From: Methanoplanus endosymbiosus
GTDB lineage: Archaea > Halobacteriota > Methanomicrobia > Methanomicrobiales > Methanomicrobiaceae
Direction: 5' to 3'
Assembly: GCF_024662215.1 (NCBI RefSeq)
Contig: NZ_CP096115.1
Location: 1,984,001-2,048,000, forward strand
DNA: 64,000 nucleotides
Shown: positions 17,626 to 25,857 of the stretch, piece by piece
Layout of the letters: every line of letters begins with the position of its first letter
Position numbering within the stretch: position 1 is the stretch's first letter
Made by a program: the position numbers and the translations under genes
The notes under the pieces: generated by a model
Seen by the model: only the letters and a program-made list of their open reading frames with translations
Told to the model about the DNA's origin: nothing
Database searches by the model: none

Positions 17626-18612
17626 TTACGGGAATACCGGGGCATTCACAAGCCCGTCATTCTCTTTATATCCACACATGATATTCATATTCTGTATCGC
17701 CTGTCCGCTTGCACCTTTGACAAGATTGTCTATGGCTGATACTGCAACTACTCTTCTGCCCTCACTCTCAACTGCAATATCACAGAAATTGCTACCTCTG
17801 ACTTCTGCAAGGGTTGGGTTCTGAAGCCGTATGAAGAATTCATTTCTGTAGAAATCTTCATATAATTTTTCTGCCTCAGCCTGTTCTACCGGTTCTCTGA
17901 GCAGTATGTGTGCTGTTGTGAGTATGCCTCTGTTCACCGGAAGAAGGTGCGGTGTGAAATGGCAGTCTGCATCTGATCCAAGGAATGCCAGTTCCTGCTT
18001 CATCTCTGAGAGATGCCTGTGGTTTGTCCATTTGTAGGCTTTCAGGCTGTCTGCAACATTGGTGTACTGGTTTGTAGCTGACGGGGCAACTCCTGCACCT
18101 GAGACTCCTGTTTTGGAGTCAAAGATCACGGTCTCAGCCATACCTGCGAGTGGTGCGGCGGCAAGGGTTGCGCCTGTCGGGAAGCATCCGGGGTTTGCGA
18201 CAAAAGAGCTGCCCTTTATCTCTTCCCTGTGGATCTCCGGAAGTCCGTATGGTGCTGTAAAGTAATTTTTATGCTCCACTCCGTATGTCCCTTCATATAC
18301 ATCAAGCGGCAGCCTGTAGTCGGCGCTTAAGTCAACAGTCTTAATTCCCCTCTCCATGAGATCAGCGGTGTAATTCATCGCAACCGTATGCGGGACCGCA
18401 AGGAATGCAAAGTCTGCATCAACTGTCCGTGTTTCAGGGTCGGTGAATTTCAGACTGCACAGTCCCTTTAAATTCCGGTGGACTGAATCAACCGTCGCTC
18501 CTTCTTCCTTTCTTGAGGTGGCGCATGTGACCTCTGCCTGTGAATGGGTGAGAAGAAGCCTTATCAGATCCCCTCCGGTAAATCCGGAGGCACCGATAAT
18601 TGCAATATCCAT
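17626..18612 (-). CDS. argC: N-acetyl-gamma-glutamyl-phosphate reductase
   Basis: A 328-residue enzyme catalysing the NADPH-dependent third step of arginine synthesis. The Rossmann motif is [15 protein letters not shown] (about 5-19), and the active-site Cys lies in NPGCFPTGA near residue 143. The C-terminal '[17 protein letters not shown]' is typical. It is the first gene of the operon with a CBS gene, argJ and argB. AT-rich DNA (18613-18635) with a TTAATAAAT stretch precedes the ATG. Confidence 0.96.
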   Translation of the reverse strand: MDIAIIGASGFTGGDLIRLLLTHSQAEVTCATSRKEEGATVDSVHRNLKGLCSLKFTDPETRTVDADFAFLAVPHTVAMNYTADLMERGIKTVDLSADYRLPLDVYEGTYGVEHKNYFTAPYGLPEIHREEIKGSSFVANPGCFPTGATLAAAPLAGMAETVIFDSKTGVSGAGVAPSATNQYTNVADSLKAYKWTNHRHLSEMKQELAFLGSDADCHFTPHLLPVNRGILTTAHILLREPVEQAEAEKLYEDFYRNEFFIRLQNPTLAEVRGSNFCDIAVESEGRRVVAVSAIDNLVKGASGQAIQNMNIMCGYKENDGLVNAPVFP

Positions 18613-18663
18613 AAAATAGTATTTATTAACAAAGCGTAAAATTCCTTTGTCTTTTGTTCAGGT

Positions 18664-19587
18664 TTATTTCAATGTCTGACCTGACTGATCTGTACTGCTG
18701 AATTTGTAAAATAGCCTTTTTGCAATATTCTCAATTCTTTCCCGGTTTTCAAGGTCGATCAGCAGATCTTCGGGCAGTCCTGATGCTCCAAACTCCGCAC
18801 CTGCCCATGCGCCGCATATGAAGGCTATTGTATCTGTATTCCCGCCTGTCTGAGAGGCTATATTCAGGAAATTTATATCCTCGCCATATCTAAGTATCAG
18901 GTACGCTGATAGCGGTACTGTCTGATAGATGCTTACGTTATTTCCGATTGTCTGAAGTGCACTCTCGGCTGATATGCCCTCTTCAGCATACTTTATTGCC
19001 AGATCAATCTTCATTGCGAGTTTTTCATCAATATCAGATATTTCTCCGGTGGCCCGGTACAGCGGTTCTCTCTCATGGCTGAGTGTGTACCTGAGAAGCA
19101 GTGCAAACCAGAGTGTGCCCGCATATGCCACAGGGCTGCTGTGTGTGACTGAGCATGCTTCAGCGAGTTTCTCCTTTATTTCGGCGGTGTTGGTATATGC
19201 AAGGGCAAAAGGGAGTCCAAGAGGTACACAGCCTGCTGTGTCCGAGAAGCAGCCCGGATTTTTATCTCCGGAAACAATATGCCTGCATGCGCTGAGTATT
19301 GTTCCGTCCGGAAATCTCAGTTCTTTTTGAAGGTGAAGCTCTTTTAATCTCTCTGAGTAGGATTTTACTGAATAATTCCCGCTTATGAAAAGTTCTGATA
19401 CTGCAAGGGCAATCTGTGTGTCATCGGTATAACAGCCTTCTTTGAGCCTGGAATTTGGATGAATATGGCTTGGTCTGGCATATTCTGTCCTAAGATGCCT
19501 CAGTGATGTTGGTGTTGTCTCATAAGGCATTCCCAGTGCATCGCCCATAGCCGCGCCAAGCATCGCGCCCCTGTATTCATTCTCCAT
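18664..19587 (-). CDS. ADP-ribosylglycohydrolase (DraG-like)
   Basis: A 307-residue all-helical DraG/ARH-family enzyme, which removes ADP-ribose from modified macromolecules. Both metal-binding motifs are visible: YTDDTQ at about 52 and GGNTDT near 255, plus the N-terminal GAAMGDALG. No matching ADP-ribosyltransferase (DraT) was found in the window. It is probably monocistronic, with a candidate operator at 19630-19644 upstream. Confidence 0.92.
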   Translation of the reverse strand: MENEYRGAMLGAAMGDALGMPYETTPTSLRHLRTEYARPSHIHPNSRLKEGCYTDDTQIALAVSELFISGNYSVKSYSERLKELHLQKELRFPDGTILSACRHIVSGDKNPGCFSDTAGCVPLGLPFALAYTNTAEIKEKLAEACSVTHSSPVAYAGTLWFALLLRYTLSHEREPLYRATGEISDIDEKLAMKIDLAIKYAEEGISAESALQTIGNNVSIYQTVPLSAYLILRYGEDINFLNIASQTGGNTDTIAFICGAWAGAEFGASGLPEDLLIDLENRERIENIAKRLFYKFSSTDQSGQTLK

Positions 19588-19629
19588 CAGATATACTCTA
19601 TTTACCTTGTGGTTAAACTTTTTTATTGT

Positions 19630-19644
19630 AATTCTGTCAGAATT
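19630..19644 (-). promoter_or_regulatory. Perfect inverted repeat upstream of the ADP-ribosylglycohydrolase gene
   Basis: AATTCT-GTC-AGAATT is a perfect 6-bp inverted repeat with a 3-base spacer, about 45-55 bases upstream of the start. It lies just beyond an A/T-rich CAATAAAAAAG stretch that could be the TATA box. Its position fits an operator. Confidence 0.4.
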
Positions 19645-19891
19645 ATACCCTCCGGTTAAGGATGATTGTGGGCTATAATTTTCATTTAATGCTTAAAAAT
19701 CAAATTATATTCACTGTCTTTACTGTCTGGTGCCGGGTTTTTCCAAATAATTTCCTGTTTTTCCGGCTAAAATAAGTATATCCGGGGTTCTTATTCCTTA
19801 TATTTCGGGTAAATCAGTTTTTCGTAAAATGTTCTGCATCTATTTATGGGTTTTTATTCTCTGAAGATTAAGATATGTTATTTACATCCCT

Positions 19892-19900
19892 TTTATATAT
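19892..19900 (+). promoter_or_regulatory. TATA box of the REC-PAS gene
   Basis: TTTATATAT matches the archaeal TATA consensus and lies about 45-50 bases before the TTG start. That would give a transcript with a leader of about 20 bases containing GAGGGTGATG, a good ribosome site. Confidence 0.6.
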
Positions 19901-19943
19901 TAATAATCCTGTGTCCGCGTGGGATTTTTGAGGGTGATGTCAG

Positions 19944-20942
19944 TTGAAACTGTTAATGGTGGATGAAGAACCGGAGATACTGGAGCTTGCCGGGTTTTAT
20001 CTCAATAAATTTTCATTTTATGATATAGATGAAGTATATTCTGCTGACAAGGCTATTGAATGCCTTAAAATTAATAATTATGATGCGATAGTCTCTGACT
20101 ACGAGATGCCTGAGATGGACGGTCTGACTTTTCTCAGAAAAGTGAGGGAGAGCTACCCTACTCTGCCTTTTATTATCTTCTCCGGAAAGGGAAGGGATGA
20201 AGTGGTCATTGAAGCCTTCAGGTTCGGGGCTGACGGCTTTGTACAGAAGGGCAGGAATGCAATGGCAAATTTTGCAGAACTCTCACATCAGATTGAGATA
20301 GCGGTTGCGAGAAACAGTGCCCAGGCTGATCTTAAGGTCAAGGAGCAGGCTATTGAGAGTTCATATAACGGAGTATTTCTTGCAGATGCAGATACCCTGC
20401 TGCTGACATATGTGAACCGGTCGGGACTCTCACTTTTTAATTATGCTGATAAATGTGAGATGATTAAAAGGCCATTGCATGATTTCCTTGAAATTCCGGA
20501 TGAGATTGATATTGCAAGTGATATTCTCTTCCGGGTGAAGGACAAAGGCGGTTTTGTGGGGGAGCTTAAAGGGAGAAGAAAGGATGGTTCTTCCTTTCAT
20601 CTCCGGATTTCAATTGATATGATTGCTGATGAGGCGACAGGAAAGGATCACCTCTTCGGAACATTTGTGGATATTACTGAACAGAAGGAGTATGAGAAAG
20701 AATTTCTCTCCTATATTACCGAAGCTGCGAGAAGAATCCGCGAGCCTCTCTTTCATATATCAGGATCTCTTGAGGCGGCTGCTTCTTCTGATACTGATGA
20801 CCCTGAAAAATTAAGGCTGATGCTTCTTGTTCAGAAGAAGAATGCCGACCAGGTGATTGAGAATCTCAATGAGCTAAACCAGGCGATTACAAAAGCGAAG
20901 GATTACATTCCGGATGAATATCTTGAATATCTGTTAAGGTGA
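19944..20942 (+). CDS. Response regulator: REC-PAS protein with C-terminal helical region
   Basis: A 332-residue signalling protein. A receiver domain occupies residues 1-120 (acid pair at D7/E8, phospho-acceptor D52 in VSDYEMPEMDG, IFSGKG for the switch and Lys). A PAS domain spans about 135-250, and a helical, histidine-kinase-dimerisation-like tail without an H-box/ATPase domain spans about 255-332. The TTG start at 19944 is needed to include the first beta strand (KLLMVDEE). The next gene begins 3 bases after the stop. Without an output or ATPase domain it probably signals by protein contact, plausibly with its downstream partner. Confidence 0.9.
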   Translation: MKLLMVDEEPEILELAGFYLNKFSFYDIDEVYSADKAIECLKINNYDAIVSDYEMPEMDGLTFLRKVRESYPTLPFIIFSGKGRDEVVIEAFRFGADGFVQKGRNAMANFAELSHQIEIAVARNSAQADLKVKEQAIESSYNGVFLADADTLLLTYVNRSGLSLFNYADKCEMIKRPLHDFLEIPDEIDIASDILFRVKDKGGFVGELKGRRKDGSSFHLRISIDMIADEATGKDHLFGTFVDITEQKEYEKEFLSYITEAARRIREPLFHISGSLEAAASSDTDDPEKLRLMLLVQKKNADQVIENLNELNQAITKAKDYIPDEYLEYLLR

Positions 20943-20945
20943 ATT

Positions 20946-21497
20946 TTGTCGGGCATTGATGGTTTTATTAACGGAGGGGGGGCAGCAAAGGTAGTGCTGA
21001 CTCTGACTCAGGCAGAAAACCTTGCAAATGCAAACTGTGAGATTATAAAAAAATCGGCAGAGGCCGGCAACAGGTCCATAGTTATTACAATGAACAATCC
21101 CTCTCCTCTTCTTAAAGATCTCTACAAGTCAAAAGATATTGATATTTCAAAGGTCTTTTTCATAGATGCAATCACAAAATATGCCCTTGGCAGCCTTCCG
21201 GGTGACATTGACAACTCTGTCTTCATCACAAGCCCGTCCAATCTTACAGATATTGGTATTGCTGTTACAGAGATGTTAAAGGAGAATCCGGATGAGAGGA
21301 CTATTGTTCTCCTTGATTCTGTTAATACCATGCTCATCTATATGCCTACCCCGACTCTGACGAAATTCATGCATTTTATGTCCAGCAAGTTAAGGCTTAT
21401 GAAGAGTACCGGCTTTTATCTCTCTGTTAAAGATGGGCTTGATCCTATCCTTCTGATGCAGCTCAAGACTTTTTCAGACGGGACTGAAGAGATCTGA
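20946..21497 (+). CDS. RecA/KaiC-like domain protein without P-loop
   Basis: A 183-residue alpha/beta protein. The pattern 'RSIVITMNNPS', 'VFFIDAITKYA', 'NSVFITSPSNLTDIGIAV', 'RTIVLLDSVNTMLIY' and 'FYLSVKDGLDP' follows the strand order of RecA/KaiC-type ATPase cores, including a Walker-B-like LLDS. However, the N-terminal GxxxxGK(S/T) loop is missing. It starts with TTG 3 bases after the REC-PAS stop, so the two form one transcription unit. Similar degenerate RecA-fold proteins accompany archaeal two-component genes; function is unknown. Confidence 0.7.
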   Translation: MSGIDGFINGGGAAKVVLTLTQAENLANANCEIIKKSAEAGNRSIVITMNNPSPLLKDLYKSKDIDISKVFFIDAITKYALGSLPGDIDNSVFITSPSNLTDIGIAVTEMLKENPDERTIVLLDSVNTMLIYMPTPTLTKFMHFMSSKLRLMKSTGFYLSVKDGLDPILLMQLKTFSDGTEEI

Positions 21498-21613
21498 GTT
21501 GTCTCTGTCAGATCGTAATTTTACCGGGAGATTCTGATTGTCTGAATATATCCGGTGTGCTTATTCTGTGGTGAACTACCTCTGGGCTAAAGAACAAGGG
21601 CATTTACGCTAAA

Positions 21614-21626
21614 TTTTTTAAAAAAA
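21614..21626. terminator. Bidirectional T6/A7 terminator between convergent genes
   Basis: TTTTTT directly followed by AAAAAAA lies between the stop of the RecA-like gene (21497) and that of the TPR gene (21696). It presents a T-run to transcripts from both sides. Confidence 0.55.
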
Positions 21627-21695
21627 GGGTCTGGTATTTCTGTTTAAATGAAAATTTCTTCATCTAATCTTGTCTCTTATCTCATCATTGCTTCT

Positions 21696-24600
21696 TCATT
21701 CATCACTTTTGAAGCTCTCTTTCTCTTCTTTTCTGATGGCTGACTCAAAGCATTCTGATGCTTCCTGGAATTTACCGAGGAATGTCAGGCATTTTCCTTT
21801 CCTGTACATCGGTGATGCATCCCTGTGGTTTAATTCTGTGCATCTGTCATATGCCTCAATTGCCCCTTCATATTTGCCTATGTATTCCAGTGCCACCCCT
21901 TTTCCAAACCAGGCATTTGAATCCTCTGTGCCGCTTTCAAGTGCTTTTTCAAAGGATTTTCCTGCTTCATTGTAGCGGCCGATATTTATAAGGAGCATTC
22001 CGCGTGCATTCCAGAGAGCTCCGCTTCTCTTTCCTGTTCTGATTGCATTTTCAAAGCATTCAAGTGACTCATCGTATAATCCAAGTCTTTCAAGAGAATT
22101 TGCCTTAATTACAAAGGCCCCTGTGAGGTCATGTTTCTCTTCAAGTATTTTATCTGCAAACTTGATGGCCTTCTCATATCCTCCCATATGCATCTGTGCA
22201 AGGGCGCACTGGAAGTAGCTTTCAGCGTCCGGTCCTGCACCCTCAAGGGCAGTTCCGAACTGGACAAGTGACTCTTTGTAACGGCCGGAATTAAGCATTG
22301 ATGAGGCAAGGCCGAGCCTTGAGATGCGATCGCGTTCATCGGTCTCAAGAACCTTTGTAAATGCATCAGCTGCCTCTTCATAAGAGGCAAGCCTTGTGTA
22401 CATCTCTCCCCTTATTCTCCAGGCAATCGGGTTTTTGGGGTCATGTAACTCAATATTTTCAGCTGCTTCTATTGCATCCTCATATCTGCCCATCTTAACG
22501 AGAAGTTCTGTGAGGTTTATCCAGGTGTCTATATCCCTGTCATTGTCTTCAAGCACTGCGGCATAATGTCCTGCTGCAATTTCAAAGTCCCCTGCTCTCT
22601 CACAGACTGATGCAAATGCCAGTCTTGCTTCAGTATCGTCATTGTCTTCTTCATCTTTAGTCTCGATATATCTGCTGAAGGCATTTCCTGCGTCCTGATA
22701 GCGGTTTGTGCCGGCAAGTGCAAGTGCCCTTCCCCGCATTACTGCGATATTCTCCGGATCTTTTTCTGCAAGACCGTCAAAGATCTCAGCTGCTTCGTTA
22801 TAATGGCCCCTTCTTGTGAGCAGAAGTCCGGTTTCAAGCAGTATTCCTCTGTCGTCCGGCCTCAGTTCTGTTGCCTTTTCAAGTGATTTTACGGCCTTTT
22901 CATATTCGCCGGTCTTTTCAAGGGCAACCCCTAAGTCTCTCCATCCGACACCATCGTCTCTGTTTGCCCTTACGTAGTGTTCATATGCCTTGGCAGCCTT
23001 ATCGAATTTACCCAAGGATTTTAAGTCTGTTGCAAGTGCAAGGGCGGCTCCTGTTCTTTCAGGCTCTTCTTCAAGAACAGTCATGTATATGCCGGCCGCT
23101 TCCTCGATCATACTGTTTCTGTCAAGAATCCGTGCCTTCTGGATCTTCAGGGTATTGTCCGGTTCAATCAGTTCTGAGAGGTTATTGACTGCATTAAGTG
23201 CCTCCTCATAACGGCCGAGCAGTTCAAGAAGGTCAATGTATTCTCTCCATGCAGTAATGCCTGCTTTTCCTGAATTTATTACTGGTGTGAGGCATGTGAT
23301 GGCATCCTCAAATAAATTCAGTGACATGAGGACTGAAGCTTTTTTGGAGAGGGCTTCGTTGTCATCCGGAAGTATTGTCAGTATCTGGTCAAAGCTCTGT
23401 ATTGATTCCTCAAACAGGCCGAGTTTGATCTGGCTGTCTGCCCTTCCCTTCCACATCATTACATCGTTTTCATCAAGGTTTAAGGCGGAATCAAAGCATT
23501 CAAGGGCTTTTTTATAATTGCCTGTCTGGTATGTTGCAGTGGCCTTCTTATCAAGTGAGTCCTTATCCTCCGGAAATTCGAGTATTATCCTGTTTAAGGC
23601 ATCTATTGCGCCTTTGTAATTTCCTGTGGCGGTTCTGGAGTCGGCAAGGAGCCGCCATGCGTTATAGTCGTCCGGATTCTTCTCTGTTATTGCCGAGAAG
23701 CACTTTTCCGCGTGTACATACTCTCCAAGGTGCATCAGCGCTTCTCCCTGGATCATGAGCAGTCTCTGTTCCCTGATGTCTATTGTATCGTCATCAGATC
23801 CCTGAAATTTCTCTTTTTCAAAGAGGCTGAGTTCTCCGTCACTGCCAATCCAGTTTACAAATCCTGCATTGTTGCCTTCCATTACCTGTGAAAAACTGAC
23901 TGCCGCTTCACTGTAGCGCCCCAGCCATGAGAGGCAGATCCCCCTGTGGTACCATGTGGGTGAGTTTGAGGATGCGGATTTTAACACATTGTCAAAGCAT
24001 TCAACAGCTCTTGAGTAATCTCCTATCTGCTCTAAGGATATACCCATCATGTGCCATGCCTGGATGTTTTCAGGTGCCCTCTTTACAATTATCTCAAGGG
24101 CATGAGATGCTCCGATGAAGTCCCCGTTCCAGTACAGGTCGCATCCTCTCCTGAATGATGCAGAAAGGTCATCAGGGTTTTCTGCCATTATTGTCCTGTA
24201 GATCTCTGCTGCCTCTGAATATTTTCCGCACTGTTCATAGATTCCTGCACGGCTGTATGCGGCAGTCAGATCTCCGGGGGCGGCGTTCATTGCATTTGAG
24301 TAAAAGATCTCTGCTTCGTCATATTTATTCAGAATCTCCAGTACCTGGCCGGTTTTGATCATTGCAGTGACATTTCCGGGATCTAATCTGAATACGGCTT
24401 CAAAGGCCTCAAGAGCGCGGCTCCAGTCAGATGTCCGCATGCAGAGGTTTCCAAGGCGCTCCCTGAGTAAAATATTGTTCTCATCATTTTCGAGGAGTTT
24501 TTCACAGCATTTTGCCGCATCTGCAAAATTTCCGGTTGATTCATGTGCCTCTGCTTTTTTGTATATTACATCAATGACCGATGGGTCCTTTGAAAGCACC

Positions 24601-24920
24601 CTGTCATAGCATTGTATGGCTCCTGAAAAATCTCTCCTGTAATAGAGGGTATTTCCAAGTGACTGCCATGCTGATATGTTGTCCGGAGATGCAGCAACTG
24701 ACCTTTTGAAAAATCTCTCTGCATCTTCATATTTTCCGGTGTGCACAAGGGCTGTGCCCATCTTAAAGCAGAGTTCCCCGTTTTCAGGCTCTATTTCTAT
24801 GGCCTTTTCAAGGTTCTTAGCCGCTTCTTCATATCTTCCCTGTTCAAAATTTGCTGAGGATTTGTCAATCCAGGGGTTAGGGTTGCCCCCCTGGCCAATT
24901 AATTTGTCAAGAAATGCCAT
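21696..24920 (-). CDS. Very large tetratricopeptide repeat protein (1074 aa)
   Basis: A 1074-residue protein built almost wholly of TPR units of 34 residues. Roughly 29-30 can be paced out, with the W/L-G-Y-A-F-A-P pattern in units such as 'AWHMMGISLEQIGDYSRAVECFDNVLK'. There is no signal peptide, membrane segment or catalytic domain; the first 10 residues (MAFLDKLIGQ) are a short cap. It is a scaffold for protein-protein interaction. The gene converges with the REC-PAS / RecA-like pair and has its own promoter on the right. Internal DNA similarity between repeats makes it prone to unit gain or loss. Confidence 0.93.
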   Translation of the reverse strand: MAFLDKLIGQGGNPNPWIDKSSANFEQGRYEEAAKNLEKAIEIEPENGELCFKMGTALVHTGKYEDAERFFKRSVAASPDNISAWQSLGNTLYYRRDFSGAIQCYDRVLSKDPSVIDVIYKKAEAHESTGNFADAAKCCEKLLENDENNILLRERLGNLCMRTSDWSRALEAFEAVFRLDPGNVTAMIKTGQVLEILNKYDEAEIFYSNAMNAAPGDLTAAYSRAGIYEQCGKYSEAAEIYRTIMAENPDDLSASFRRGCDLYWNGDFIGASHALEIIVKRAPENIQAWHMMGISLEQIGDYSRAVECFDNVLKSASSNSPTWYHRGICLSWLGRYSEAAVSFSQVMEGNNAGFVNWIGSDGELSLFEKEKFQGSDDDTIDIREQRLLMIQGEALMHLGEYVHAEKCFSAITEKNPDDYNAWRLLADSRTATGNYKGAIDALNRIILEFPEDKDSLDKKATATYQTGNYKKALECFDSALNLDENDVMMWKGRADSQIKLGLFEESIQSFDQILTILPDDNEALSKKASVLMSLNLFEDAITCLTPVINSGKAGITAWREYIDLLELLGRYEEALNAVNNLSELIEPDNTLKIQKARILDRNSMIEEAAGIYMTVLEEEPERTGAALALATDLKSLGKFDKAAKAYEHYVRANRDDGVGWRDLGVALEKTGEYEKAVKSLEKATELRPDDRGILLETGLLLTRRGHYNEAAEIFDGLAEKDPENIAVMRGRALALAGTNRYQDAGNAFSRYIETKDEEDNDDTEARLAFASVCERAGDFEIAAGHYAAVLEDNDRDIDTWINLTELLVKMGRYEDAIEAAENIELHDPKNPIAWRIRGEMYTRLASYEEAADAFTKVLETDERDRISRLGLASSMLNSGRYKESLVQFGTALEGAGPDAESYFQCALAQMHMGGYEKAIKFADKILEEKHDLTGAFVIKANSLERLGLYDESLECFENAIRTGKRSGALWNARGMLLINIGRYNEAGKSFEKALESGTEDSNAWFGKGVALEYIGKYEGAIEAYDRCTELNHRDASPMYRKGKCLTFLGKFQEASECFESAIRKEEKESFKSDE

Positions 24921-25494
24921 TTATTCTTCCAGACTCCTGTTATGTTATGTAATGTTTCTGCCGGAATTTCTGTTCATGCAGTACCTGTTTTATGGTTCTC
25001 TCTGCTCAAATAATGTAGGATTTTTTGTGGGTGTTATAAATCTTCACTGAACCAGAAATTCCTGCAATATCATAGAGATTTATTATCAGTTCTGTTATGT
25101 TAATATTAGTCATTATTGTTATCTTATGTTTGGATTCTGGTATTACCCCGGACATTATTCAGGGGATATTTGTATTGTCATGATTCCGGTTGTTCTGTCA
25201 TGAATCATTTAAGAAATGGTTCTGCTATTATGGTAATAATAATGCCCTGATAATGCTCTGCCTGGCAGGTTTTAGTGCCGTTATCTTTCTTCAGATGGTA
25301 AATGTCCGGTGTAATCCGGTATTGGTCCACTTTATGTCTGTATTGTGGTGGCTGCACTATGGACGCATAGTATCTGATGGGTGATGGATACTGTTGTGTA
25401 ACAGGTATTGGTGAGTTATTGATAGATAATTATTGGAAAATAGTGTAATGACAACTATAAAAGAGCAATTCAATTACATGAGGAAAAATGGATC

Positions 25495-25564
25495 TGTAAA
25501 ACCATGTGGTCTGGGGAAGACCGATTGGGGGTTATGGTTTTACATCTCCGGGTGACTATCCCGG
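25495..25564 (+). ncRNA. Candidate structured RNA or cis-regulatory element
   Basis: An 11-bp perfect outer stem (TGTAAAACCAT 25495-25505 with ATGGTTTTACA 25534-25544) encloses a 5-bp hairpin (GGTCT 25508-25512 / AGACC 25518-25522, loop GGGGA). A second hairpin follows at once (CCGGG 25548-25552 / CCCGG 25560-25564). It lies about 300 bases upstream of the HTH-PAS-GAF gene. A 35-codon open frame (25449-25556) runs through it, so a coding origin is not excluded. Confidence 0.4.
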
Positions 25565-25593
25565 CATTTGATTGGGGGGGATATGAGGGTTAT

Positions 25594-25605
25594 TTTAACG
25601 TTAAA
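25594..25605. promoter_or_regulatory. 12-bp perfect palindrome
   Basis: TTTAACGTTAAA is fully self-complementary. It lies between G-runs (25574-25580 and 25613-25617) in the structured intergenic region, and is a candidate binding site for a dimeric regulator such as the HTH protein encoded downstream. Confidence 0.35.
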
Positions 25606-25682
25606 TGATGATGGGGGTGTTTGGGGATTGATCATGGGGGTGTAACGAATTATAACCATCTATTTTGCCGGTAATCGGATAT

Positions 25683-25729
25683 GTGATTAAATTTAAAATT
25701 AATAATCACCCTGTGCATCCTCATGCACA
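25683..25729. repeat. Two adjacent 7-bp hairpins
   Basis: GTGATTA (25683-25689) pairs with TAATCAC (25703-25709). Two bases later TGTGCAT (25712-25718) pairs with ATGCACA (25723-25729) across a 4-base loop. A third small inverted repeat, AGATGAT/ATCATCT, lies at 25771-25787. All are upstream of the regulator start at 25858. Confidence 0.5.
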
Positions 25730-25857
25730 ATTATCCGTGTGTTGTATTCCTATTTATATTTTTCTAATATAGATGATCCAATCATCTTATCCATATCATT
25801 GTCTAAGGGAATGTTATATCAAATAGTATTAATATCTCAAAAAATCAGTTTTATACT

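Larger units (their letters stand above)
19588..19943. promoter_or_regulatory. Divergent intergenic region
   Basis: This 356-base AT-rich gap separates the minus-strand ADP-ribosylglycohydrolase gene and the plus-strand REC-PAS gene. Apart from the inverted repeat at 19630-19644 and the TATA box at 19892-19900, no structure or small gene was recognised. Confidence 0.6.
24921..25857. other. Long structured intergenic region (937 bases)
   Basis: No credible gene of normal size. The right half (25441-25857) is packed with inverted repeats and G-runs, described separately. A 64-codon open frame at 25190-25384 contains one hydrophobic stretch but no ribosome site or family resemblance. A 35-codon frame begins at ATG 25449 and a 20-codon one at ATG 25583, the latter preceded by a G7 run; their status is unclear. 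Confidence 0.6.

Noticed and set aside
25190-25384. 64-codon frame with a hydrophobic stretch
   Set aside because: No ribosome site, promoter or neighbour support; one hydrophobic run is expected by chance in AT-rich DNA.
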